Below, piece after piece: positions 1 through 5,544 of a DNA stretch of 5,964 nt. Under the pieces are notes generated by a model. That model ran no database searches and was not told where the DNA came from. It saw nothing but the letters and a program-made list of their open reading frames with translations. The stretch's first letter is position 1. Each line of letters begins with the position of its first letter. Source of the DNA: Lachnospiraceae bacterium (GTDB lineage Bacteria > Bacillota > Clostridia > Lachnospirales > Lachnospiraceae). The translations under genes and the position numbers were made by a program. The stretch is from assembly GCA_017463035.1 (NCBI GenBank), contig JAFTPY010000173.1, forward strand, positions 1-5,964. Direction: 5' to 3'.

Positions 1-3
1 GCC

Positions 4-11
4 CCTCCTTT
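4..11 (-). promoter_or_regulatory. Ribosome binding site of a gene starting beyond the left edge
   Basis: Read on the minus strand the bases are AAAGGAGG, a near-perfect Shine-Dalgarno sequence, followed by GGC and then the window edge. The start codon of the next minus-strand gene should lie within about ten bases outside the window. The site lies past the terminator at 62-88, so the gene it serves probably belongs to a separate transcription unit. No convincing promoter hexamers were found between the terminator and this site. Confidence 0.5.
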
Positions 12-61
12 CTTTTGCAATCGGAAATTCGTCGACGTTTTTCCTTTCATAGGGATTAACG

Positions 62-88
62 AAAAACTCCCCCGCAATGTGCGGGGGA
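62..88 (-). terminator. Intrinsic terminator closing the six-gene unit
   Basis: Bases 68-75 pair with 81-88 to give an 8-bp, GC-rich stem (seven of the pairs are CCCCCGC with GCGGGGG) closed by the 5-nt loop AATGT. Read on the minus strand the stem is followed by G and then five Ts (66-62), the layout of a Rho-independent terminator. It lies 28 bases past the stop codon of the last gene, at 116. On the plus strand the hairpin is followed by AAAGAATATTTTTTT, where the T run is too far from the stem for efficient termination, so it is assigned to the minus strand. Confidence 0.88.
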
Positions 89-115
89 AAGAATATTTTT
101 TTATTGTTTACATTT

Positions 116-370
116 TTATTTCTTACACTTAATCAGTCCCCATATTCCAACAAAAACCAAAAGGACTCCTAGCACACTTTCAATAATCACACTTCCCGCT
201 CCGAAAGTTCCCACAACAAAAACCGCCGTCGGTCCGTCCGCACCACCGATAATGCCTACGGAGTCGGACAACTGATTTGCCAACAACGATCCGATAATCA
301 TAGGCGCTATTACACTTAATAAAACCAGTCCTCCTACAACAATGGAAATAATTGATAATGCTTTCTTCAT
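116..370 (-). CDS. 84-residue two-helix membrane protein with the GGADGPT motif of Na+-translocating decarboxylase beta subunits
   Basis: A predicted inner-membrane protein with two hydrophobic segments (about residues 5-30 and 55-80) and a basic C-terminal end, KCKK. Between them, residues 39-52 read GIIGGADGPTAVFV. From family knowledge this is the signature of the beta subunit of oxaloacetate, glutaconyl-CoA and methylmalonyl-CoA decarboxylases (OadB/GcdB/MmdB), where the Asp of GGADGPT (D45 here) takes part in Na+ translocation. Those subunits have about 370-430 residues and many helices. Here only the loop and two helices exist, and no biotin-carrier, carboxyltransferase or gamma-subunit gene is nearby. 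It should therefore not be called a decarboxylase subunit. The ATG follows GGAGGAGG by about seven bases and the stop is followed by a clean terminator, so the gene looks intact rather than a broken fragment. The function is unknown; ion binding or membrane-partner association through the loop is inference. Confidence 0.82.
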   Translation of the reverse strand: MKKALSIISIVVGGLVLLSVIAPMIIGSLLANQLSDSVGIIGGADGPTAVFVVGTFGAGSVIIESVLGVLLVFVGIWGLIKCKK

Positions 371-414
371 TCTGTATCCTCCTCCGATATTCTCTTACAA
401 AGTACAAACATTCC

Positions 415-894
415 TCAATATATAACTACCTCTGTTCCGTAATGACTGCTCTGAAATCCACTGTCCAGGAACACATTAAAGAACGGCGTCATTTTATTCT
501 CTATCTCGGTGTCTTGCGGCTTCGGCATCGTAAGAAGCATATCGGCAAATTCCGGCGTCACCTCTCCGGTAATCATCTTCCCGTAGGTCCAGTCACTTTC
601 CTTTAGCTTCCCGTACCGTAATGCCACCGCAATCCATTCGTCCTCTCCGTTCCAGCAGTGTATTTCAAAGGTCTTTGCAGTCTTTAAGGCTTCTTTAAGC
701 AATTCCAGCCACTTTGAATTATCCTTTTCCGTTCTGTCAAAATAAATCGGATATACTTCTTTTTCGCAAGCCGGTGCCTCAATGTCGGTTATTCCTCCTG
801 ACAAGTCACCTAATTGCACCGTCGATAATTGCTCTAATACTTTTTCTGTTACAATCTTTAAGGCTTTCTCTAACTCTTTCTCTTCGTCTTTCAT
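415..894 (-). CDS. Unrecognised soluble 159-residue protein
   Basis: No family was recognised. The protein has no signal peptide or membrane segment. It opens with a charged stretch likely to be helical (residues 1-25, rich in K and E), followed by a glycine-containing turn and a compact-looking body rich in aromatic residues. Landmarks are YPIYFDR (48-54), KWLELLKEALKTAKTFEIHCW (61-81), YGKMITGEV (104-112) and, near the end, PFFNVFLDSGFQSSHYGTEV (138-157). A well-spaced GGAGGT precedes the ATG by about five bases, and the gene starts 23 bases after the lipoprotein gene stops, so it is almost certainly co-transcribed. The regular codon phase and good ribosome site support a real gene. Cytoplasmic location is inferred; an immunity-like or partner-binding role is possible but nothing in the sequence proves it. 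Confidence 0.8.
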   Translation of the reverse strand: MKDEEKELEKALKIVTEKVLEQLSTVQLGDLSGGITDIEAPACEKEVYPIYFDRTEKDNSKWLELLKEALKTAKTFEIHCWNGEDEWIAVALRYGKLKESDWTYGKMITGEVTPEFADMLLTMPKPQDTEIENKMTPFFNVFLDSGFQSSHYGTEVVIY

Positions 895-917
895 ACCTAC
901 CTCCGTAAATCCCCCTA

Positions 918-1448
918 TTATCTTATCTCATTTCCTTCCGCATCCAAAAAGATATACTCCTGCGGAAGTAGTTCATAGTAATAATGGAACGGGTACTCGC
1001 CTTCCCCGATTTCAACCTCTGTTACCGTACCCAAGCCACCGACATTCCCGGTAATCTGTATCGTCTTGCATTTCGGATTATTTACCAGAAAGGAATAGCC
1101 GTCTCCCCAATTATAGACAGCAATATCCTGACCTCGTTCCATCGAACTGTGCCGACCTTCAAAAACATATTCCTCTTCTCCCACAATTTTAAAAATCATA
1201 GGGAAATAACTATGCGCTTGGTACTCATTGCCGGTAATAAACCACATTAAAGCTTCATCGTTCTTGGTACACTTTACCGCAAATTCCACTTCTATCGTAT
1301 CCGCGTTGGCTACTGTGATTTCTTTCCTTGCCTTTGCAATCAAGTCCTCCGTACTCTTTAACTTTTTACTACAACCTGCCAAAGGAAATGCCATCAGGCA
1401 ACTCAACATCAAAATTAATACTCGACTTGTAATTCGTAATTTCTGCAT
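918..1448 (-). CDS. Predicted lipoprotein, 176 residues, function unknown
   Basis: A lipid-anchored extracytoplasmic protein. The N-terminus has the basic start MQKLRITSR, a hydrophobic core (10-22) and the lipobox LAGC at 23-26, so C26 should be diacylated after signal peptidase II cleavage. A lysine-rich linker (SKKLKS) leads to a mature domain of about 145 residues that looks mostly beta-stranded, with alternating hydrophobic residues around 51-60, 108-136 and 140-148, and ends with a YIFLDAEGNEIR tail. No catalytic motif or named domain was recognised. AGGAGGG precedes the ATG by about seven bases. The gene begins 22 bases after the phosphoesterase stop codon and ends 23 bases before the next start, which indicates an operon. 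It may be a surface sensor or scaffold, but that is a guess from location only. Confidence 0.85.
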   Translation of the reverse strand: MQKLRITSRVLILMLSCLMAFPLAGCSKKLKSTEDLIAKARKEITVANADTIEVEFAVKCTKNDEALMWFITGNEYQAHSYFPMIFKIVGEEEYVFEGRHSSMERGQDIAVYNWGDGYSFLVNNPKCKTIQITGNVGGLGTVTEVEIGEGEYPFHYYYELLPQEYIFLDAEGNEIR

Positions 1449-1470
1449 TCTACGTCCCTCCTGTCATCTT

Positions 1471-2328
1471 TTATTTTCCTTCACTTTTCAATTCTACCAA
1501 AATCACTTCCGGTCGATTGTTAAACCGAAACGGAAAGGCACTGTTTCCGATACCTCTGCTTACAAGCATCGTTGTAGTCTCTTCTGTAAACAGTCCCGCA
1601 TCGTATTCAGGAAACCACCCTTGATCCGGTACCAGCACTCCGCCCACCAAGGGAAGCCGGAACTGTCCGCCGTGAGCATGACCGCTGAGAACCAAGTCTG
1701 ATTGACTGTCTACATAGCAATCAAACATCTCCGGTCTATGAGACAACAAAATCGTAAACTCATTTCCCCCGACCGAAAGCTCCTGCAATTTTCCTTTCAT
1801 CACTGCTTCGGCTTCGTCATATAAAAAAGCATTTTGAAAAGCCGGATCATTCACACCCAGTAGCACGATTGTTCCTCCGGATTGTTCCAATTCGATACGC
1901 TGATTCTCCAAAACAACAACGCCCTGTTCCGTCAGGCTTTCTTTTAACTCGTCATACTCGGATATCCGGGCTTCATGATTTCCTGCTACAAAATAGCAGG
2001 GTGCAATCTCCATAGCAGCCGCTGTAAATTGAAGGGAAACCTCAATATCAGTCCTGCGGCTATCAATAAGGTCTCCGGTAATCGCAATCATATCCGGTGC
2101 CGCCTCTCGTAACATAGTAAGCAGCCTTTCGTTCTCGTTCCCCATCTCTGTGTTATGTAAATCGGATATATGGGCAATCCGATATCCGTCAAATTCTTCG
2201 GGCAACCTGTCACTTAAAATCGTATAATAGTTTAACTCCAAGGCCGTATTGCCCCAAACAATCCAAATAACGAAGGCTGACAAGAAGGCAGCCACCACAG
2301 CAAATGTAATTCTTCTCTTTTTCTTCAT
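1471..2328 (-). CDS. Membrane-anchored metallophosphoesterase of the YkuE/YaeI type
   Basis: A calcineurin-like phosphohydrolase of 285 residues, the usual length for this group. Residues 1-6 (MKKKRR) and the hydrophobic stretch 8-26 form an N-terminal membrane anchor or uncleaved signal. The KRRITF start is not a good Tat motif, unlike exported YkuE. The two-metal site appears complete: D56 and H58 in HISDLH, D86 in TGDLID, N117 and H118 in GNHE, H197 in LLSHRP, and H217 and H219 in GHAHGGQ. These residues bind two divalent metals in the family and hydrolyse phosphomonoesters or diesters. The physiological substrate is unknown; an envelope lipid or polymer phosphate is plausible because the domain should face outward. 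The start is preceded by a moderate AGGG site overlapping the stop codon of the zinc-ribbon gene only nine bases upstream, suggesting translational coupling. Confidence 0.93.
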   Translation of the reverse strand: MKKKRRITFAVVAAFLSAFVIWIVWGNTALELNYYTILSDRLPEEFDGYRIAHISDLHNTEMGNENERLLTMLREAAPDMIAITGDLIDSRRTDIEVSLQFTAAAMEIAPCYFVAGNHEARISEYDELKESLTEQGVVVLENQRIELEQSGGTIVLLGVNDPAFQNAFLYDEAEAVMKGKLQELSVGGNEFTILLSHRPEMFDCYVDSQSDLVLSGHAHGGQFRLPLVGGVLVPDQGWFPEYDAGLFTEETTTMLVSRGIGNSAFPFRFNNRPEVILVELKSEGK

Positions 2329-2337
2329 AACTCATCC

Positions 2338-2562
2338 CTACTCACTTACAACATCTATCACTATCTTCTTACATTCCTCACAATAATACGCATCCACCGA
2401 TGCCTGTGCCAATAAATAATACTTTGCCAGCACGATACTGTTCGGACTTTTTCTCCAGCGTGTTCCTCCGCTTGCACGCTCTCCATCCGGAGTCCATGAA
2501 AGCAGATTATCCGCACATATCTGACCCAAACGCATCTCTTTCCCACAATACGGACAATTCAT
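2338..2562 (-). CDS. DUF6487-like small zinc-ribbon protein, 74 residues
   Basis: A small cytoplasmic protein that probably binds one zinc ion through four cysteines: C3 and C6 in MNCPYCGKEM and C61 and C64 in YYCEECKKIVID. The 54 residues between the knuckles hold LSWTP (21-25), a basic TRWRKSP patch (34-40) and a short hydrophobic stretch (43-52). This layout, with a CPYCGKEM start, a central (L/I)xW(S/T)P and a C-terminal C-x2-C-K-K-I, matches what I recall of the DUF6487 family in Firmicutes. Its biochemical role is unknown. The start is set at 2562 because a perfect AAGGAGG lies five bases upstream and the zinc knuckle begins at once. The frame stays open upstream to 2616, but that extension overlaps the previous gene and has no ribosome site. 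The ribosome site overlaps the stop codon of the upstream gene. Confidence 0.85.
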   Translation of the reverse strand: MNCPYCGKEMRLGQICADNLLSWTPDGERASGGTRWRKSPNSIVLAKYYLLAQASVDAYYCEECKKIVIDVVSE

Positions 2563-2567
2563 AACTA

Positions 2568-2574
2568 CCTCCTT
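2568..2574 (-). promoter_or_regulatory. Ribosome binding site that fixes the zinc-ribbon gene start
   Basis: The minus strand reads TAAGGAGGTAGTTATG: the TAA stop of the upstream small gene runs straight into AAGGAGG, and the ATG at 2562 follows after five bases. This rules out the longer frame beginning at 2616 and implies that ribosomes finishing the first gene help load the second. Confidence 0.8.
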
Positions 2575-2830
2575 ATTCCCCCTCATACACTTCCCGAACA
2601 TCGTTGTACACTTCAAATCCGAGCACTCTTACAATCGTACCCACCTCATACCCGTCTTTATATTCCCCTTCCGCCACATACTGTGTAACTATGCTATGTA
2701 CATTCGTCACAGAATAAAGCAGGGCACTATATTTTACGGTCCCCCCATCTTTATAACGTAACGGTATCGGTACCAGCAAAACAAAAGCCACCAAAACCAG
2801 ACAAATGACCGTCATTATCCTTTTCTTCAT
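2573..2830 (-). CDS. Small membrane-anchored or secreted protein with a KDGGT motif, 85 residues
   Basis: A protein of 85 residues with a basic start (MKKR), one hydrophobic segment (about 5-21) ending in PIPLRY, and an extracytoplasmic part of about 60 residues. The exterior begins with YKDGGTVKYSALLYSVT (27-43) and ends with GTIVRVLGFEVYNDVREV (64-81). I recognise this pattern as recurring in small unnamed Firmicutes proteins, but no function or symbol is known to me. The start is set at the ATG at 2830 because GGGAGG lies eight bases upstream; a GTG at 2836 would be only two bases from it. It is the first gene of the six-gene unit and follows directly on the hairpin at 2848-2892. Confidence 0.8.
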   Translation of the reverse strand: MKKRIMTVICLVLVAFVLLVPIPLRYKDGGTVKYSALLYSVTNVHSIVTQYVAEGEYKDGYEVGTIVRVLGFEVYNDVREVYEGE

Positions 2831-2838
2831 ACGCACAT

Positions 2839-2844
2839 CCTCCC
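2839..2844 (-). promoter_or_regulatory. Ribosome binding site of the first gene after the hairpin
   Basis: GGGAGG on the minus strand lies eight bases before the ATG at 2830 and only three bases beyond the U tract of the hairpin at 2848-2892. Translation of the small protein therefore depends on transcripts that pass through, or start beyond, that hairpin. Confidence 0.7.
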
Positions 2845-2847
2845 ATC

Positions 2848-2892
2848 AAAAACGGTTTCATGATACCCTTAACATAGTTTACCATGAAACCG
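2848..2892 (-). terminator. Hairpin with U tail: terminator of the sigma modules or leader attenuator
   Basis: CGGTTTCATG (2853-2862) and CATGAAACCG (2883-2892) form a perfect 10-bp inverted repeat. In the minus-strand RNA a G-U pair (2882/2863) and two A-U pairs extend it to 13 bp with a 14-nt loop. Five Us (2852-2848) follow immediately, so the element fits a Rho-independent terminator. It lies 65 bases after the stop of the second anti-sigma gene and 18 bases before the next start codon. It may simply end the sigma transcripts. However, a promoter-like pair lies upstream of it, which would place the hairpin at the very 5' end of the next mRNA, so attenuation is an alternative. Confidence 0.65.
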
Positions 2893-2920
2893 CTGATACT
2901 TCCACTGTTTTTTATTTCAA
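2893..2920 (-). promoter_or_regulatory. Candidate sigma-A promoter for the six-gene unit
   Basis: On the minus strand TTGAAA (2920-2915, five of six matches to the -35 consensus) is followed after 16 bases by TATCAG (2898-2893, four of six matches to the -10 consensus). The region between is A-rich. Transcription would begin near 2886, inside the first arm of the hairpin, so the stem would be slightly shortened in such a transcript. The match is moderate and hexamers like these occur by chance, so this is a candidate only. Confidence 0.35.
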
Positions 2921-2957
2921 AGGTTAATCCCAAAAAGAACGCCGCACAACATAACGC

Positions 2958-3905
2958 CTATTCGGAAGCTTCTTCGTTCTGCGCAAACGCAGTCAACAGC
3001 TTCGCATAGGATTCTTCCGGTATTTTAACGCACAAATCCCACAAGCCCTGGAATCTGACATACCCGTTCTCGTGAAGTCTGAGATGTACCTTTGTCCCGT
3101 CCATTCCGTTAAAATACAGGTGATAAATCTCAGAATCCACCATATGCTGCCAGCCTTCCTGCACCTCTATATCCCGACAAAGAAGAAACTCTTCCGCATC
3201 CAGCTTCTCAATAAATTCCCGGATACAGGCTTCCTCCTTATCCAGTTCGTACAGCTCTTCCTTACTGTAAAACCAGGACTCCCGGCTTTCGTATTGCACG
3301 CCCGCAATGTTTTCCGACAGATGTAGCCGGTCCTCATACAGTTCTTTCCCGTATTTTACGGTAATCCCGTTGTTGCAAATATACGTGGTGACAGCACCGT
3401 TTCCCACCTTTGTACAAAGCATAAACTCCGGATCATACCCCTTCACGGAATAAAAATCGCCGCGGATGCTGCCCGCAAAATCCACATAACCTTCCTCCGG
3501 CGTCCACTCGTCTATCATCCCGGTTACGGTTCCCAAATGCTCTCCCACAATTTCTTCCGCTTCGGAAAAATTCTCATAATACACATAGCAACGCCCTTCA
3601 TAAATAAAGAACCCTATCATATCCGCCATAGCAGCCGCATCCTTAGAAAGCGCTACCTCCATCGGAGGAATTGTAATCCCTTCCTCCGAAATTAAATTCC
3701 CTGATAATGGTTCTCCCTTTGTAGGAAGCGTCGTTAGTTTCCATATTCCGCCTACTGCAACCAGACAGAGGCAGGCCGCAACCGCTGCCCATTTCACCCA
3801 TGCTACGGTCTTTGCTTTCTTTGACGGTTTCCTTCCCGGTGCCGCTTCCGCAATCAGGTCCTCATCCATCTTTCCGAGCGCATCCAATAATCTTTCATTT
3901 TTCAT
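2958..3905 (-). CDS. Single-pass membrane protein, probable anti-sigma factor of the second module
   Basis: A 315-residue protein with a cytoplasmic N-terminal tail (1-34: MKNERLLDALGKMDEDLIAE, then basic KPSKKAK), one membrane segment (about 35-57) and a large extracytoplasmic domain. Its reading frame overlaps the sigma gene by 4 nt (ATGA), the usual coupling of a sigma factor to its inhibitor, which is the main reason for the functional call. There is no HxxxCxxC zinc motif, so it is not a classical zinc anti-sigma. The outer domain is not a named one to me. Its last third (about 245-305) has the run IYHLYFNGMDGTKVHLRLHE followed by GYVRFQGLWDLCVKIP, which looks like a compact beta domain recurring in related bacteria. 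A GAAGGAAGG site precedes the ATG. Likely role: hold the sigma factor at the membrane until an envelope signal arrives; signal and release mechanism are unknown. Confidence 0.8.
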   Translation of the reverse strand: MKNERLLDALGKMDEDLIAEAAPGRKPSKKAKTVAWVKWAAVAACLCLVAVGGIWKLTTLPTKGEPLSGNLISEEGITIPPMEVALSKDAAAMADMIGFFIYEGRCYVYYENFSEAEEIVGEHLGTVTGMIDEWTPEEGYVDFAGSIRGDFYSVKGYDPEFMLCTKVGNGAVTTYICNNGITVKYGKELYEDRLHLSENIAGVQYESRESWFYSKEELYELDKEEACIREFIEKLDAEEFLLCRDIEVQEGWQHMVDSEIYHLYFNGMDGTKVHLRLHENGYVRFQGLWDLCVKIPEESYAKLLTAFAQNEEASE

Positions 3906-4462
3906 AATACGATACCTTCCTTCTCAAGGGTCTGCTTCAATTTATTTCGGATACGAAGTAACGTCATTTTCACCTTACCCTCGCTGATTTCAAAATCTTC
4001 CGCAATCTCTCCGATTGAACTCAAATACCAGTACCGTCTCACAAACATCATTCTTTTTTCCACCGGTAATTCATGGGTAAAGCGGTTTAGTACCTCCACC
4101 AAGTGTTTTTCTTCTACTGCCTGTTCCGTACTGTTTACCGCCGGAACACATTCCTGCAGTTCGTCCAGCACAAGAGGTATCTGACCGCAGCCCCGCTTTT
4201 CTCTGACATAATACCGATAGCGGTTCAATGCGAGGTTGCGCGTGATTTTTCCAAGAAACGCCGGCAAGTTGACCGGACACTGCGGCGGGATAGCCTCCCA
4301 GGTCCTCAAATATGTATCGTTTACACACTCCTCGCTGTCCTGTTCATTGTATAAAATGTGATACGCAACGGAATAGCAATACTTACCATATTTGTCCGCA
4401 GTTGCCGATATGGCAGCTTCTGAGCGCTCATTGTACAATTCGATAATCTGCCTATCGTCCAT
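3902..4462 (-). CDS. RNA polymerase sigma-70 family (ECF-like) sigma factor, second module
   Basis: A 186-residue sigma factor, typical in length for the group. Region 2 spans about residues 5-85: it contains the DSEECVNDTYLRTWEAIPP stretch of region 2.2 (42-60) and FLGKITRNLALNRYR (69-83), the part that contacts the -10 element in the family. A linker (about 86-117) leads to region 4 (118-181) with FVRRYW and a helix-turn-helix around 147-172 (SSIGEIAEDFEISEGKVKMT). It should direct core polymerase to its own promoters. The start is placed at the ATG at 4462 (MDDRQIIELY), preceded by AGGAG at seven bases. An in-frame GTG at 4531 would add 23 residues unlike the family and lacks a ribosome site. 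The gene begins 77 bases after the first module, and no clear promoter or terminator was found in that gap. Confidence 0.95.
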   Translation of the reverse strand: MDDRQIIELYNERSEAAISATADKYGKYCYSVAYHILYNEQDSEECVNDTYLRTWEAIPPQCPVNLPAFLGKITRNLALNRYRYYVREKRGCGQIPLVLDELQECVPAVNSTEQAVEEKHLVEVLNRFTHELPVEKRMMFVRRYWYLSSIGEIAEDFEISEGKVKMTLLRIRNKLKQTLEKEGIVL

Positions 4463-4469
4463 GTTCTCT

Positions 4470-4474
4470 CTCCT
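4470..4474 (-). promoter_or_regulatory. Ribosome binding site that fixes the second sigma factor start
   Basis: AGGAG within GAGAGGAGAGAGAAC sits seven bases before the ATG at 4462 on the minus strand. It supports the 186-residue product beginning MDDRQII over the longer frame from the GTG at 4531. Confidence 0.75.
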
Positions 4475-4539
4475 CTCTGTGTAATAAGGCCTTTCATCCC
4501 AATAGACACCAAAATTACCATTGCGTAACACAGTTTTTA

Positions 4540-5544
4540 TTATCTGACCAAAATTTCCGTTTCCCCGATTCGTACTGCTTTCACCTCATCCAAATTAATC
4601 GGAACACGCCACTGATAAGAACAGTTGAGTGTTGTCCCATCCTCCATAGGGACACCACTACCTCCACTATCCCCAATGGTTGCTCCGTTCTCCAGAACAA
4701 CCTCCAATTGACTTACAATTGCCAATGTCCCTTTCCCATAGTCATATCGAAAACGAAGTCCGGTATTGGTCAGTTCAATATCCGTAAACAAAGCTGACAT
4801 TTCTTCCCGCGTATGCAAATTCATAAGCATTACCTCTGTATCCGGCAATGCTATCGCCTCCGGTGGCTGGCTTCGGTCAATCGTAAACGTAAACTCCCAG
4901 ACACCTTCCGTAACCGTTTTCTGCTTTTCAGACTGTACTCCACGCATCAAATCTTCCAGTACCAGATGTACTTCCAATGGTGTCGTATTCAATGCAAACG
5001 CTTCCCCTGTTGCGTAGGAAAAGTCCATAAGAAACAGCGCCGTACCATCTCCGTCCAAACCGTGAAACTGCACTCCGTAGCTTCCCAAACCACCGACTCC
5101 ATCCATCGGGTCAGGAGAAACCTCAAACTTAACCTCGTCAAAATTATAATGCTGACGCTTGGAAAACGCCACCCCCTCTACACGCAACAATAAATAGAAG
5201 TTATCATCGCCCATCGTTACAGAATCTACCGTAACGGTAGTCTCATCAACAGTTTTACTCTGACTTATGTCCTGACTCAGATGGTCAAGCAGTGCCTTCT
5301 GCCCCTCACTCATCTCCCGCCCGGTCACGAGTCCGAAATAATGACCGAACCAGTTTTGTATACTGTCACCATATATAACCGCAACGGCACAGGCTCCCGT
5401 CAAAAGCAATGCCAACAAAGCCGCCACCAGCGAAATCGGAACCCTCCGACGTAGGGAGATATGTTTCGAAGTGGCAATTTCACTACGCTCCAAAACCTCT
5501 TCATCCAATCCACTTATACTTTTAAATAAGTCTTCTCTATTCAC
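4540..5544 (-). CDS. Single-pass membrane protein with DUF4179-like exterior, probable anti-sigma factor of the first module
   Basis: A 334-residue protein with a short cytoplasmic tail (1-35: MNREDLFKSISGLDEEVLER, then basic SLRRR), a membrane segment (about 36-58) and an extracytoplasmic domain of about 275 residues. The outer part starts with NWFGHYFGLVTGREMSEGQK (64-83), then TVTVDSVTMGDDNFYLLLRVEG (103-124), a strand pattern like DUF4179 domains of Firmicutes anti-sigma proteins; the match is from memory and moderate. No zinc anti-sigma motif is present. The start is a GTG at 5544, supported by AAGGAGG nine bases upstream, and the frame overlaps the end of the sigma gene by 8 nt, indicating coupled translation. 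It probably tethers the upstream-encoded sigma factor and senses an envelope condition; the signal is unknown. The TAA at 4540 ends the gene 77 bases before the second module. Confidence 0.8.
   Translation of the reverse strand: MNREDLFKSISGLDEEVLERSEIATSKHISLRRRVPISLVAALLALLLTGACAVAVIYGDSIQNWFGHYFGLVTGREMSEGQKALLDHLSQDISQSKTVDETTVTVDSVTMGDDNFYLLLRVEGVAFSKRQHYNFDEVKFEVSPDPMDGVGGLGSYGVQFHGLDGDGTALFLMDFSYATGEAFALNTTPLEVHLVLEDLMRGVQSEKQKTVTEGVWEFTFTIDRSQPPEAIALPDTEVMLMNLHTREEMSALFTDIELTNTGLRFRYDYGKGTLAIVSQLEVVLENGATIGDSGGSGVPMEDGTTLNCSYQWRVPINLDEVKAVRIGETEILVR

Noticed and set aside
1..50. A minus-strand open frame from ATG at 50 running off the left edge (MKGKTSTNFRL...)
   Set aside because: There is no ribosome site before it, while a strong one lies at 4-11 for a start outside the window. 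The visible 16 codons show no protein-like pattern.
116..370. Calling the 84-residue protein an oxaloacetate decarboxylase beta subunit (oadB)
   Set aside because: Only one signature loop is present in a protein about a fifth of the family's length, and no other subunit is encoded nearby.
2563..2616. An 18-residue N-terminal extension of the zinc-ribbon protein
   Set aside because: It overlaps the preceding gene, lacks a ribosome site, and the perfect AAGGAGG five bases before 2562 together with the CPYC knuckle defines the start.
2831..2836. GTG start at 2836 for the small KDGGT protein
   Set aside because: It lies only two bases from GGGAGG, whereas the ATG at 2830 is eight bases away and begins the typical MKKR signal.
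52..2931. GGGATTAAC found in opposite orientations at 52-60 and 2923-2931, flanking the six-gene unit
   Set aside because: A 9-base match between two places in a 6-kb window is expected many times by chance, and the flanks do not extend the match.
2751..2933. A 60-codon minus-strand frame across the hairpin
   Set aside because: It runs through the inverted repeat and overlaps the start of the better supported 85-residue gene in another frame; its sequence has no protein-like features.
4463..4531. A longer form of the second sigma factor starting with GTG at 4531
   Set aside because: The extra 23 residues do not resemble the start of sigma factors, no ribosome site precedes the GTG, and AGGAG lies correctly before the ATG at 4462.
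4477..4533. Inverted repeat CTGTGT / ACACAG bracketing the gap before the second sigma gene
   Set aside because: Only six pairs with a 45-base loop and no U tail; this is well within chance and is not a supported operator or terminator.
352..5193. Plus-strand open frames opposite the genes (for example 1228-1701 and 4813-5193)
   Set aside because: They lie antisense to well-supported genes, show low-complexity or cysteine/serine-rich shadow composition, and lack ribosome sites and recognisable domains.
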